Shown here: piece by piece, positions 1 through 7,973 of the stretch
Layout: every line of letters begins with the position of its first letter
Position numbering within the stretch: position 1 is the stretch's first letter
Origin: JAAGZL01 sp050297535
Lineage (GTDB): Bacteria; Pseudomonadota; Gammaproteobacteria; Chromatiales; Chromatiaceae
NCBI GenBank assembly: GCA_050297535.1
Contig: JBNKSV010000032.1
Span: forward strand, 1-26,425
Reading direction: 5' to 3'
Length of the DNA: 26,425 nt
Made by a program: the position numbers and the translations under genes
The notes under the pieces: model-generated
Database searches by the model: none
Told to the model about the DNA's origin: nothing
The model's input: only the letters and a program-made list of their open reading frames with translations

Positions 1-1
1 T

Positions 2-781
2 ATTCCTATCGCAAAGATAGCCGCGCTCATGGAAGAGGATGATTTTATCGGTAAGGTGGGGTTGGATGTGCGTCGTCCAGTGCTTCCTGCGGTAGTGGGG
101 GAATTGGTGCCGGGCGAGTCCGCGCAAGCATCCGGCCTGCAAGTCGGGGATAAGGTCCTATCCGTCGCGGGCAAAGAGGTTGCGGACTGGGTGGGTTTTG
201 TTACCTATGTCAGTAAACATCCAGAAGAGACCGTAGCGATATCTATAGAGCGTAACGGTCAGGTGCAGGCGCTCAATCTCAGGATCGGCAAGCGCACGGA
301 TGGAGATAAGGTGATAGGCCGGATCGGAGCTGGGGTCCATGTGCCGGAAGGATTGTTCGATGAATATAGGTCTGAAATCAAATTGAACCCTATTGCTGCA
401 ATTGGCGCGTCTTTGACTCAGACCTGGGATATGTCGGTATTTATGCTAAGAATGATGGGTAAGATGGTGACCGGCAAGGCGTCCTTGGATAATTTAGGCG
501 GTCCAATATCCATAGCTCAGGCCGCTGGAAAGACCGCAAGTTTTGGCGTTGTTCCATTTTTGAAGTTTCTGGCGATGGTCAGCATCAGCCTGGGGATACT
601 CAATCTGTTACCGGTTCCGGTGCTGGATGGGGGGCATCTCCTGTTCTTTTTTATTGAAGGGATCAAGGGCTCACCGCTGTCGGAACAGGCGCAGCTTGTG
701 GGGCAAAAGTTTGGTATTATTGCGCTATTGCTATTGATGGGAATCGCTTTTTATGTTGATATTTCAAGGGTGCTGGGATAG
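2..781 (+). CDS. rseP: RseP site-2 protease, 3' part (5' end outside window)
   Basis: This is the C-terminal 259 residues of an intramembrane zinc metalloprotease. RseP cleaves the anti-sigma factor RseA in the inner membrane and so activates the sigma-E envelope stress response. The frame is open to the window edge, so the N-terminal HExxH zinc site is missing. What remains is a PDZ domain (carboxylate-binding loop around VPGESAQASGLQVGD), then the LGGP segment, then the membrane segment NLLPVPVLDGGHL. The Asp in LDG is the third zinc ligand of the S2P family. A last hydrophobic helix (IIALLLLMGIAFYV) ends the protein. bamA lies 104 bases downstream, as in E. coli. The identification is secure from the LDGGHL motif and the neighbour. 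Only the N-terminus cannot be assessed. Confidence 0.95.
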   Translation: MPIAKIAALMEEDDFIGKVGLDVRRPVLPAVVGELVPGESAQASGLQVGDKVLSVAGKEVADWVGFVTYVSKHPEETVAISIERNGQVQALNLRIGKRTDGDKVIGRIGAGVHVPEGLFDEYRSEIKLNPIAAIGASLTQTWDMSVFMLRMMGKMVTGKASLDNLGGPISIAQAAGKTASFGVVPFLKFLAMVSISLGILNLLPVPVLDGGHLLFFFIEGIKGSPLSEQAQLVGQKFGIIALLLLMGIAFYVDISRVLG

Positions 782-809
782 TTATTAAAGTTCCACTATA
801 ATGTGGCGG

Positions 810-830
810 AATGACTGCTCGGCAGTCATT
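810..830. repeat. Perfect 9-bp inverted repeat between rseP and bamA
   Basis: AATGACTGC and GCAGTCATT are separated by the 3-base loop TCG. They form a compact perfect hairpin 29 bases after the rseP stop and 55 bases before bamA. The sequence after it (TGTGTTGCGC) is not a clean T-run, so it is a poor intrinsic terminator. It could be a processing or attenuation hairpin, or an operator. A TATAAT sequence lies just upstream at 797-802 but I see no convincing -35 partner. Confidence 0.6.
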
Positions 831-885
831 TGTGTTGCGCGAATGGAAAATTAAATATTCTTTAATATACAAGAAGTTATAATAA

Positions 886-3183
886 ATGCAGCGAACAAAC
901 AGAAAATTGGCGGCACTTCTCATTACAGCCTTATTGTCGTTTCCGGCGTTGGTTGTGGCAGAGGTGTTCGTGATTAAGGATATCCGCGTTGAGGGATTGC
1001 AGCGCATTTCCGCGGGTACCGTATTCAATCATATTCCTGTCAAGATAGGCGAACGGATAGAGTCTGAACAGACCTCTTCTATCATCCGTGAGCTTTACAA
1101 GACCGGCTTTTTCAAGGATGTCAGGCTAGAGAAAGAAGGTGATGTTTTGGTCATCTTCGTGCAGGAGCGTCCTGCCATCGCCAAGATCAATATCACCGGT
1201 AACGACTCCATGGAGACAGAAGAGTTGTTAAGGGGTTTGAAGGATATAGGTCTGGCCGAGGGTAGGGTGTTCAACAATTCGGTGCTGGACAAGATAGAAC
1301 GCGAATTAAGGAGACAGTACTTCAGCAATGGTAAGTACGGCGTGAAGCTGCAATCCACCATAACCCCGCTGGAACGTAATCGCGTAGCCGTTGATATTAC
1401 GATCAAGGAGGGCGCAGCCGCCCGAATTAAACGCATCAATATCGTTGGTAACACAACGTTTGAAGAGGAAGACCTGCTGGAAACGTTCAAGCTGGGCACC
1501 AGCAATATGCTGTCCAGGGTCACCAAGAACGATCAATATTCAAAGCAGAAGCTTTCTGCGGATCTGGAAACACTGCGTTCCTATTATTTGGACAGGGGCT
1601 ACATCAACTTCAAGGTGAACTCTACCCAGGTGTCCATAAGCCCGGACAAGAGCGACATATACATAACCATCAACATCACCGAGGGCGATGTGTACAAGAT
1701 CAGCGATATCAAGCTGGCCGGTAAGATGGTTGTGCCAAAAGAGCAGATATTCCCGCTTATCCATCTGAGCCGTGGCAGCGTGTTCTCCCGCAAGGACGTA
1801 GTGAATAGCTCCGAGCGGATCAACAGCCTCATGGGCAACAATGGTTATGCCTTCGCCAACGTAAACAGCATCCCGGAGATAGACGAAGAGAAAAAGACCG
1901 TTGCTATAACCTTCTTTGTCGATCCAGGAAAGCGCGTGTATGTGAGGAGCGTAAACTTCCGCGGTAACAGTAATACCAGAGACGAGGTGCTACGGCGTGA
2001 GATGCGGCAGATGGAATCAGCCTGGTTCTCGTCTGAGCAGGTCAAGATGTCTAAAGAGCGTTTGCAGCGTCTGGGCTATTTTGATGCCGTTACCGTTGAG
2101 ACGCCAGCTGTTCCCGGTTCTACCGATCAGGTGGATGTGAACGTTACGGTGAAAGAGAAGCAGACCGGTAATATCATGGCCGGTGTTGGCTGGTCCAAGT
2201 CCGACGGCATCATGTTCAATTCCAGTATCTCCCAGAACAACTTCCTGGGTACCGGTAAGCGCGTCATATTCGCCTTTAACAACAGTGATTCCCAGCGCCA
2301 CTATCAGGTTGGATACACCAATCCCTACTACACGGTGGACGGTATAAGCCGTGGTTTTGATCTGATGTACAAGAAGACCGACTTTGCCGATGTTGATACT
2401 GCTAAATACCGTACGGACGTGGTAAGTGGTGGGGTGAACTTCGGTATCCCTCTGAATGAATTCGATCGGGTCAGGTTTGACTTCAAGGTCGTGAGTACCG
2501 ATTTTAAGGTCAATGATGATGAGGCGTCAGAAGATGTTAAAGACTTTGAAACTGACAACGGCAATAGCTTCCTGGATTACCAGGTCGGCGTAAGATGGAG
2601 CAGCGATTCCCGCGACTCCTCTCTGTTTCCATCCAGGGGAGGTGTACAGGAGTTGTCCGCCGAATTTACGTTGCCAGGAAGTGACCTGGAGTACTATAAG
2701 ATCGAATACTCCAACAAGCGTTATTTCCCGCTGTCGGATTCTCTTACCCTATCGCTTAGTGGAGAGATTGGATATGGCGATGGTTATGGCGACACCGATA
2801 AGCTTCCGTTCTTTAAGAACTACTTCGGCGGTGGTGTAAAGACCGTTAGGGGATATAAGGACTATAGCCTTGGACCACGTGATTCATTGAACGACCCGTT
2901 GGGTGGCAATATGAAGCTGTTTGCCAATGCCGAGGTGACCTTCCCGGATCCATTAGGTCTGGCCCCTGACACTGTACGTATGGGCGCCTTCTTCGATGTG
3001 GGTAATGTCTACGATACGGACGACGATAGTGTGGATATTGGTGACTTGCGTTACTCTACTGGTCTCTCACTGAAATGGTTATCACCTATGGGGCCGCTCG
3101 GGTTTGTCGTTGCGCTGCCGTTGAATGACGATAGCGACGATGAGACTGAGAATTTCCAATTTACCTTTGGTTCAGCGTTCTAA
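886..3183 (+). CDS. bamA: BamA, outer membrane protein assembly factor
   Basis: BamA is the central subunit of the BAM complex, which folds and inserts beta-barrel proteins into the outer membrane. The 765-residue product starts with a signal peptide (positive MQRTNRK, hydrophobic core, probable cleavage after VVA at residue 25). Five POTRA repeats follow (about residues 25-425), shown by recurring beta-alpha-alpha-beta patterns with G-N motifs such as ITGND, IVGNTT and FRGNSN. The C-terminal half is the 16-strand barrel. It has the conserved loop-6 motif VRGY at residues 654-657 and a terminal Phe typical of outer-membrane beta signals. The length is a little under E. coli BamA. The ATG at 886 is chosen because it places the signal peptide at the N-terminus. 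It sits between rseP and skp as expected. Confidence 0.97.
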   Translation: MQRTNRKLAALLITALLSFPALVVAEVFVIKDIRVEGLQRISAGTVFNHIPVKIGERIESEQTSSIIRELYKTGFFKDVRLEKEGDVLVIFVQERPAIAKINITGNDSMETEELLRGLKDIGLAEGRVFNNSVLDKIERELRRQYFSNGKYGVKLQSTITPLERNRVAVDITIKEGAAARIKRINIVGNTTFEEEDLLETFKLGTSNMLSRVTKNDQYSKQKLSADLETLRSYYLDRGYINFKVNSTQVSISPDKSDIYITINITEGDVYKISDIKLAGKMVVPKEQIFPLIHLSRGSVFSRKDVVNSSERINSLMGNNGYAFANVNSIPEIDEEKKTVAITFFVDPGKRVYVRSVNFRGNSNTRDEVLRREMRQMESAWFSSEQVKMSKERLQRLGYFDAVTVETPAVPGSTDQVDVNVTVKEKQTGNIMAGVGWSKSDGIMFNSSISQNNFLGTGKRVIFAFNNSDSQRHYQVGYTNPYYTVDGISRGFDLMYKKTDFADVDTAKYRTDVVSGGVNFGIPLNEFDRVRFDFKVVSTDFKVNDDEASEDVKDFETDNGNSFLDYQVGVRWSSDSRDSSLFPSRGGVQELSAEFTLPGSDLEYYKIEYSNKRYFPLSDSLTLSLSGEIGYGDGYGDTDKLPFFKNYFGGGVKTVRGYKDYSLGPRDSLNDPLGGNMKLFANAEVTFPDPLGLAPDTVRMGAFFDVGNVYDTDDDSVDIGDLRYSTGLSLKWLSPMGPLGFVVALPLNDDSDDETENFQFTFGSAF

Positions 3184-3201
3184 TAATTCTGGAGAATAGT
3201 T

Positions 3202-3702
3202 TTGAAAAAGTCAGTAATCCTAATGGTGGCTATATGTATGTTTGGCGTGCTTGGGGTGGCCCACGCAGAGAAGGTCGCTTACATTAATACTGAGAAGGTG
3301 GTAAAGGAATCGCCGCAATCAGCTGCAATCATGAAAAAACTTGAGGCGGAATTCAAAAAGCGCAACGACGAGCTTTTGAGTAAGCGTAAAAAACTGAAGG
3401 TGCTGGAAGATAAACTGTCTAAGGATCGCGCCGTAATGAGTGCATCTGAGGCACAGAATGTCGAGCAGGATATCCGTCGGCATAGACGGGATTTGAATAC
3501 CGCCAGTGCTGAATTCAGAGAGGACCTGAATCTGCGCCGTTCCGAAGAGATCAACAAGCTTCTGCGCAAGATATCAGAGGTGGTACAGGGCATAGGTAAG
3601 CGTGAAAACATTGATATTGTCTTTAGCGCCGGAGTAGCCTACGCAAGTCCTGCTGTCGATATCTCTGATAAGGTATTGAAGCAGCTGTCCCAAGAGAAAT
3701 AA
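3202..3702 (+). CDS. skp: Skp/OmpH periplasmic chaperone (TTG start)
   Basis: Skp is a periplasmic holdase that keeps unfolded outer-membrane proteins soluble on their way to BamA. The 166-residue product has a signal peptide ending AHA (residues 20-22) followed by EKVAYINTEKVVKESPQS, the typical OmpH beginning. A long charged coiled-coil region spans about residues 45-130 and forms the tentacles of the trimer. The start is TTG at 3202, because GGAG at 3191-3194 is placed correctly for it and the signal peptide begins exactly there (MKKSVIL). It lies 18 bases after bamA and 15 before lpxD, so the three genes are probably co-transcribed. Confidence 0.93.
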   Translation: MKKSVILMVAICMFGVLGVAHAEKVAYINTEKVVKESPQSAAIMKKLEAEFKKRNDELLSKRKKLKVLEDKLSKDRAVMSASEAQNVEQDIRRHRRDLNTASAEFREDLNLRRSEEINKLLRKISEVVQGIGKRENIDIVFSAGVAYASPAVDISDKVLKQLSQEK

Positions 3703-3717
3703 GCGCTAAGGCTGGAG

Positions 3718-4776
3718 ATGCATTCCGGCTTGAGTTTTCGACTGGGAGAACTGGCCGAACTGGTTGGAGCCAGGCTGCAGGGTGATGCAGAGGCGAGGGT
3801 AGATTCTGTTGCAACCCTGCAGGATGCAATGCCTGGTTCCATAAGCTTTCTGAGCAACAGTAGATACCGCAAGTATCTATCCAATACACATGCTACCGCG
3901 GTAATACTCGCCGAAGAGCATGCCGGAGATTGTCCGGTGACTGCCCTGGTGAGCGATAATCCATATCTGGCGTATGCGCGCATCAGCGCATACATGCATC
4001 CTCAGTCAGAGATAAGGGCCGGGCAACATCAATCATCGTGGGTGTCGGATAGCGCTGTTGTGGATCCGACGGCATGGATAGGTCCTGGCGTCGCGGTGGA
4101 AGATGGGGCTTGTATAGGTCCAGAGGCACAGATCGGGCCCGGCTGTGTTGTTGCTAAAGATGTTACCGTAGGTGCCGGTACTAAATTGGTAGCGAATGTA
4201 ACCCTGTGCCATGGCGTGACCATAGGGCAGAGGGTGCTGGTTCATCCAGGAGCGGTAATTGGCAGTGATGGTTTTGGCATAGCCAATGACGCAGGTGTTT
4301 GGGTAAAGGTGCCGCAGCTTGGAAGCGTGGTGGTAGGTGACGATGTTGAAATAGGCGCCAACACCACTATTGACAGGGGCGCCTTGCGCGATACGGTTAT
4401 TGCTGATGGGGTAAAGTTGGACAATCAGATCCAGATCGCCCACAACGTAGAGATCGGCGAAAACACGGCAATAGCTGCATGTACCGGAATCGCCGGTTCT
4501 ACCAAAATCGGAAAGAATTCAACCATTGGCGGCGGCGTGGTTGTGGTGGGGCACCTGGAGTTTTGCGACAACGTGCATTTTTCGGCAGATACCCTGGTGA
4601 CCAGATCGTTTGATGAACCCGGTTACTACAGCGGCAATCTACCTGCGGTATCGAATAAAGAGTGGCGTAAGACGGTAGCAACTTTGCGTAATCTTGACGG
4701 GATGATGAAGAGACTTAAGGAGTTAGAAAGATCGGTCTCCAAGCTAACTGACAATAATAACGAAACAGATGATTAA
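3718..4776 (+). CDS. lpxD: LpxD, UDP-3-O-(3-hydroxyacyl)glucosamine N-acyltransferase
   Basis: LpxD is the third enzyme of lipid A synthesis. It transfers a 3-hydroxyacyl chain from acyl-ACP to the 2-amino group of UDP-3-O-acylglucosamine in the cytoplasm. The 352-residue protein has the N-terminal uridine-binding domain (about 1-105, with SISFLSN). A left-handed beta-helix of hexapeptide repeats follows (about 105-310), then a C-terminal helix (about 325-345) that takes part in acyl-ACP binding. The catalytic His is H242 in IQIAHNVEIG, matching the E. coli motif around H239. The ATG at 3718 directly follows a GGAG and an upstream AAGG. It lies between skp and fabZ as in E. coli. Confidence 0.96.
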   Translation: MHSGLSFRLGELAELVGARLQGDAEARVDSVATLQDAMPGSISFLSNSRYRKYLSNTHATAVILAEEHAGDCPVTALVSDNPYLAYARISAYMHPQSEIRAGQHQSSWVSDSAVVDPTAWIGPGVAVEDGACIGPEAQIGPGCVVAKDVTVGAGTKLVANVTLCHGVTIGQRVLVHPGAVIGSDGFGIANDAGVWVKVPQLGSVVVGDDVEIGANTTIDRGALRDTVIADGVKLDNQIQIAHNVEIGENTAIAACTGIAGSTKIGKNSTIGGGVVVVGHLEFCDNVHFSADTLVTRSFDEPGYYSGNLPAVSNKEWRKTVATLRNLDGMMKRLKELERSVSKLTDNNNETDD

Positions 4777-4821
4777 ATATCGGTATTTAGGACAGTGCGC
4801 TAAAAGTGCGTGGAGGTAGTT

Positions 4822-5271
4822 TTGATTAGCATGGATATACAGGAAGTGTTGCGCATATTGCCGCATCGTTATCCTTTTCTGTTGATAGACAAGGTGGTTG
4901 AGTTTGAAAAGGACAAGCGTCTGCTTGCGGTTAAAAATGTCACCTATAACGAGCAATTTTTTACCGGGCATTTTCCGGTAAAGCCGGTTATGCCTGGTGT
5001 CATGATCATAGAGGCCATGGCGCAGGCCACCGGGCTGTTGGCAGGTGCATCTAATCCGGAGTCGGTGACCGATACCTCGATATATCTGTTCGCTGGCGTG
5101 GATAAGGCGCGCTTTAAAAAGCCAGTAGTACCAGGTGATCAACTTTATATCGAAGCGATACTGACCAACATGAAGCGGGGAATAGGGATGTTCGATTGTT
5201 CCGCCATGGTAGATGGAAAAGTAGTCGCCACCGCAGAAATTATGTGTACATCGAGGGATACCAAAGAGTGA
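4822..5271 (+). CDS. fabZ: FabZ, (3R)-hydroxyacyl-ACP dehydratase (TTG start)
   Basis: FabZ removes water from 3-hydroxyacyl-ACP in type II fatty acid synthesis and so draws from the same 3-hydroxyacyl-ACP pool that LpxA and LpxD use. It is a hotdog-fold protein of 149 residues from the chosen start. The motifs are LPHRYPFLLID near the N-terminus and GHFPVKPVMPGV with catalytic His50 and Glu64 (14 apart, as in E. coli H54/E68). I chose TTG at 4822 because GGAGG at 4812-4816 is 5 bases upstream. A GTG at 4810 would put this ribosome site inside the gene, and ATG at 4831 is too far from it. The stop codon overlaps the lpxA start by 4 bases (GTGA). Confidence 0.93.
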   Translation: MISMDIQEVLRILPHRYPFLLIDKVVEFEKDKRLLAVKNVTYNEQFFTGHFPVKPVMPGVMIIEAMAQATGLLAGASNPESVTDTSIYLFAGVDKARFKKPVVPGDQLYIEAILTNMKRGIGMFDCSAMVDGKVVATAEIMCTSRDTKE

Positions 5272-6038
5272 TAGACCCGAAGGCCATCATAGATCCAAAT
5301 GCTGAAATAGACGAAGACGTGAGCATAGGTCCATTCAGCATAATAGGTGCTGGAGTCAAGATAGGAAAAGGGACGACGGTCGCCCCTCATGTGATCATAA
5401 AGGGCCCTACCAGCATAGGCGTCGATAACACGATATTACAGTTCTCATCCATCGGTGATGATCCGCAGGATAAGAAGTATGCCGGGGAAGATACATATCT
5501 GGAAATAGGGGACCGTAATGTTATACGCGAGTATGTGACGATAAACCGTGGAACCACTCAGGATGCCAAAACAACCAGGATCGGACACGATAACCTGCTG
5601 ATGGCGTACTGTCATGTCGCACATGATTGCCAGATAGGAAATAATACCATATTCGCCAATGCGGCCTCTCTGGCCGGACATGTACATGTCGGTGATTGGG
5701 CGATCCTTGGTGGTTTTTGTTGTGTACATCAGTTCTGCCATATCGGGGCACACAGTTTTAGCGGTCTTGGCAGTACGATCAAACAGGATGTTCCTCCCTA
5801 TGTACTGATAAACGGTAATCCAGCCAAGCCGCATGGCATTAATTCTGAAGGTCTTCGTAGACGTGGTTTCAGCGCTGAGGCCATAAGGGAAATCAAGCGG
5901 GCATACAAAATAATATATAAAAAGCAGATGAAGCTGTCTGAGGCCATTGACGCTATTGAAGAGATGGCGGTTGAGTGTCCGGAACTTGCCATAATGGCGG
6001 CCTTCCTTAGTAATCGTGAAAGAAGCATTGTCCGCTGA
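5268..6038 (+). CDS. lpxA: LpxA, UDP-GlcNAc 3-O-acyltransferase (GTG start)
   Basis: LpxA performs the first step of lipid A synthesis, moving a 3-hydroxyacyl group from ACP to the 3-OH of UDP-GlcNAc. The 256-residue protein starts IDPKAIIDPNAEI and is built of hexapeptide repeats forming a left-handed beta-helix, with a helical C-terminal domain from about residue 190. The conserved CHVAHDCQIGNNT segment carries His116 and the catalytic His119, equivalent to E. coli H122/H125. The GTG at 5268 overlaps the fabZ stop by 4 bases and has GAGGGA at 5253-5258. A longer frame from 5196 would intrude deep into fabZ and add residues with no family counterpart. Translational coupling with fabZ is likely. 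Confidence 0.95.
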   Translation: MIDPKAIIDPNAEIDEDVSIGPFSIIGAGVKIGKGTTVAPHVIIKGPTSIGVDNTILQFSSIGDDPQDKKYAGEDTYLEIGDRNVIREYVTINRGTTQDAKTTRIGHDNLLMAYCHVAHDCQIGNNTIFANAASLAGHVHVGDWAILGGFCCVHQFCHIGAHSFSGLGSTIKQDVPPYVLINGNPAKPHGINSEGLRRRGFSAEAIREIKRAYKIIYKKQMKLSEAIDAIEEMAVECPELAIMAAFLSNRERSIVR

Positions 6039-6048
6039 GGATGATGCC

Positions 6049-7200
6049 TTGAGGATCGGTATAGTCGTCAACGAGGTCTCAGGCGATATCCTTGCGGCCG
6101 GTTTGATGCGGGAACTTAGAGCCAGGGTGCCGGATGTAGTATTCGAAGGCGTTGCCGGTCCACGCATGCTGGAAGAGGGGTGCAGATCTCTTTACCCGTT
6201 GGAAAAGTTTTCCGTTATGGGCCTGGTCGAGATTCTCTCCCATCTGCCGGGACTGCTATCCATGCGGCGAGATATCCGCAATCATTTTCTTCAAAATCCA
6301 CCTGACCTGTTTATTGGTGTTGATGCCCCGGATTTCAATCTAAGCCTGGAGCGGGATTTGAGGAAGGCCGGGATTCCTACTGTACACTACGTCTGTCCCT
6401 CGGTTTGGGCCTGGCGTACCGGAAGGGTTAAAAAGATTCGCACGTCAGCAGACTTGGTGTTAAGCCTGTTCCCCTTTGAAAGACAATTTTTGGAAGATCA
6501 TGCTGTTGCGTCTGTGCATGTAGGGCATCCGCTAGCCAATACTATTCCACTGGAGCCTGATCAGAACGGTGCCAAGGAACGTCTGGGACTGGATATGGAA
6601 CACAGGGTTATAGCCATCCTTCCTGGCAGCAGGTCGAGTGAGATCAGATATTTGAGTGAGGACTTTATCGGAGCCGCCCAAATCTGTAGCGAGAGATATC
6701 CAGATTTGCAGTTTGTGGTGCCGCTGGTGAACCAGCGCGCACGTGATATGTTCGACGAGACTCTGCAGCGCATCGCCCCCGACCTTCCAATCACCCTGCT
6801 GGATGGCAATGCCGGGGATGCACTACAGTCGGCGGATGCGGTATTGATTGCGTCCGGCACCGCAACCCTGGAGGCCATGCTGCACAAGAAGCCGATGGTT
6901 ATTGCCTATCGGCTACACTGGCTTACCCATTGGATAGTTACCCGCTTTAAGCTGCTTAAATCCCCCTTCGTATCCCTGGCCAACATGCTGGCCGGCAGGG
7001 AGATTGCCCCGGAGATACTTCAGGATGATGTGCAACCGCAAATCCTGGCTGATGCCCTAATCAACATACTTGAGTCAGACGAGATAGCGCAAACCATGCA
7101 AGAGATCGGCGACAAGGTGCATCGTGAACTGCGCCAGGATGCCAGCAGCAAGGCGGCAGAGGCGGTGTTGGAATTGCTTGCAGCAAGGCAAAAGGCATAA
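6049..7200 (+). CDS. lpxB: LpxB, lipid A disaccharide synthase (probable TTG start)
   Basis: LpxB joins UDP-2,3-diacylglucosamine and lipid X to form the beta-1,6-linked lipid A disaccharide at the inner membrane surface. It is a GT-B fold glycosyltransferase. Recognisable family segments are GVAGPRM, FIGVDAPDFN, VHYVCPSVWAWR, LPGSRSSEI and ASGTATLEAML. I favour TTG at 6049, with GAGG at 6037-6040 straddling the lpxA stop. This gives 383 residues beginning MRIGIVVNEVSGD, close to the 382 of E. coli. A GTG at 6016 would add 11 residues but has no ribosome site. The first loop reads NEVSGD where the usual motif is GExSGD. The Glu and SGD are kept, so I expect a working enzyme. Confidence 0.93.
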   Translation: MRIGIVVNEVSGDILAAGLMRELRARVPDVVFEGVAGPRMLEEGCRSLYPLEKFSVMGLVEILSHLPGLLSMRRDIRNHFLQNPPDLFIGVDAPDFNLSLERDLRKAGIPTVHYVCPSVWAWRTGRVKKIRTSADLVLSLFPFERQFLEDHAVASVHVGHPLANTIPLEPDQNGAKERLGLDMEHRVIAILPGSRSSEIRYLSEDFIGAAQICSERYPDLQFVVPLVNQRARDMFDETLQRIAPDLPITLLDGNAGDALQSADAVLIASGTATLEAMLHKKPMVIAYRLHWLTHWIVTRFKLLKSPFVSLANMLAGREIAPEILQDDVQPQILADALINILESDEIAQTMQEIGDKVHRELRQDASSKAAEAVLELLAARQKA

Positions 7201-7205
7201 CCGAC

Positions 7206-7781
7206 ATGTCAGCACAGTTTTATATCGCGGGAGTAGATGAGGTTGGCCGCGGTCCTCTTGCCGGACCTGTGGTGGCGGCTGCGGTGATCCTGGATCCGGA
7301 ACGGCCGATAGCTGGATTGGCTGATTCCAAAAAACTATCCGAGAAAAGACGCGATGCTATGGACCAGATTATACGGGAGAATGCCCTGGCCTGGTCCCTG
7401 GGGCGGGCCGAGGTAGCGGAGATAGACAGCATGAATATCCTGCAGGCCTCACTGTTGGCTATGCGGCGCGCTGTCGAGGCCCTGCATATCGCACCCTCCC
7501 ATGCCCTGGTCGATGGCAACAAGTGTCCCAAGCTGGCATGTAGCGTGGAGGCAATCGTGGGTGGGGATAGTAGCGAACCGGCAATCAGCGCCGCATCCAT
7601 TATCGCCAAGGTGGCGCGGGACCGGGAGATGGTGGAACTGGATCTGAAGTACCCAGGCTACGGACTGGCTAAACACAAGGGATATCCAACCAAGGTGCAT
7701 TTAGAGGCGCTGCGGGAGTTGGGGGTGACGGAGATTCACCGCAGATCCTTTGGCCCGGTGAGGCGACTCATCGTTGGATGA
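7206..7781 (+). CDS. rnhB: Ribonuclease HII
   Basis: RNase HII nicks RNA-DNA hybrids, in particular at single ribonucleotides misincorporated in DNA. The 191-residue product opens with GVDEVGRGPLAGPVV, which carries the first catalytic Asp11-Glu12 pair. The next acidic ligand is in ALVDGN, and the later AASIIAKVARD segment carries the fourth. The family's C-terminal YPGYGLAKHKGYPTKVH and RRSFGPVR segments are present. It follows lpxB by 5 bases and precedes dnaE, the E. coli order. It ends the tightly packed lipid A cluster, as 177-192 bases separate it from dnaE. Confidence 0.96.
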   Translation: MSAQFYIAGVDEVGRGPLAGPVVAAAVILDPERPIAGLADSKKLSEKRRDAMDQIIRENALAWSLGRAEVAEIDSMNILQASLLAMRRAVEALHIAPSHALVDGNKCPKLACSVEAIVGGDSSEPAISAASIIAKVARDREMVELDLKYPGYGLAKHKGYPTKVHLEALRELGVTEIHRRSFGPVRRLIVG

Positions 7782-7933
7782 CCGATTCCAACAAAGCCAG
7801 GCTTATTTATTCGTGCAAAGCAATACCGCGTAAATTCAGGTCATATTTCCTTAACGCTCATCGCGCCTGGGCACGGGAATAAAGAATCTTTTTATTACAC
7901 CTCAAGATAAGCATCTTTAATGTAGTATCTGTG

Positions 7934-7963
7934 CAGACAGGGCAGCGCCAATTTCGGTATGAT
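7934..7963 (+). promoter_or_regulatory. Candidate dnaE promoter, very close to the start codon
   Basis: CAGACA (7934-7939) and TATGAT (7958-7963) are 18 bases apart and match sigma70 -35/-10 elements at 4 and 5 of 6 positions. If used, transcription would begin about 7970, a few bases before ATG 7974. It would run through the alternative ATG at 7959, which lies inside the -10. No Shine-Dalgarno sequence is seen for either ATG. Prediction from consensus only. Confidence 0.3.
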
Positions 7964-7973
7964 AGATGCCACT

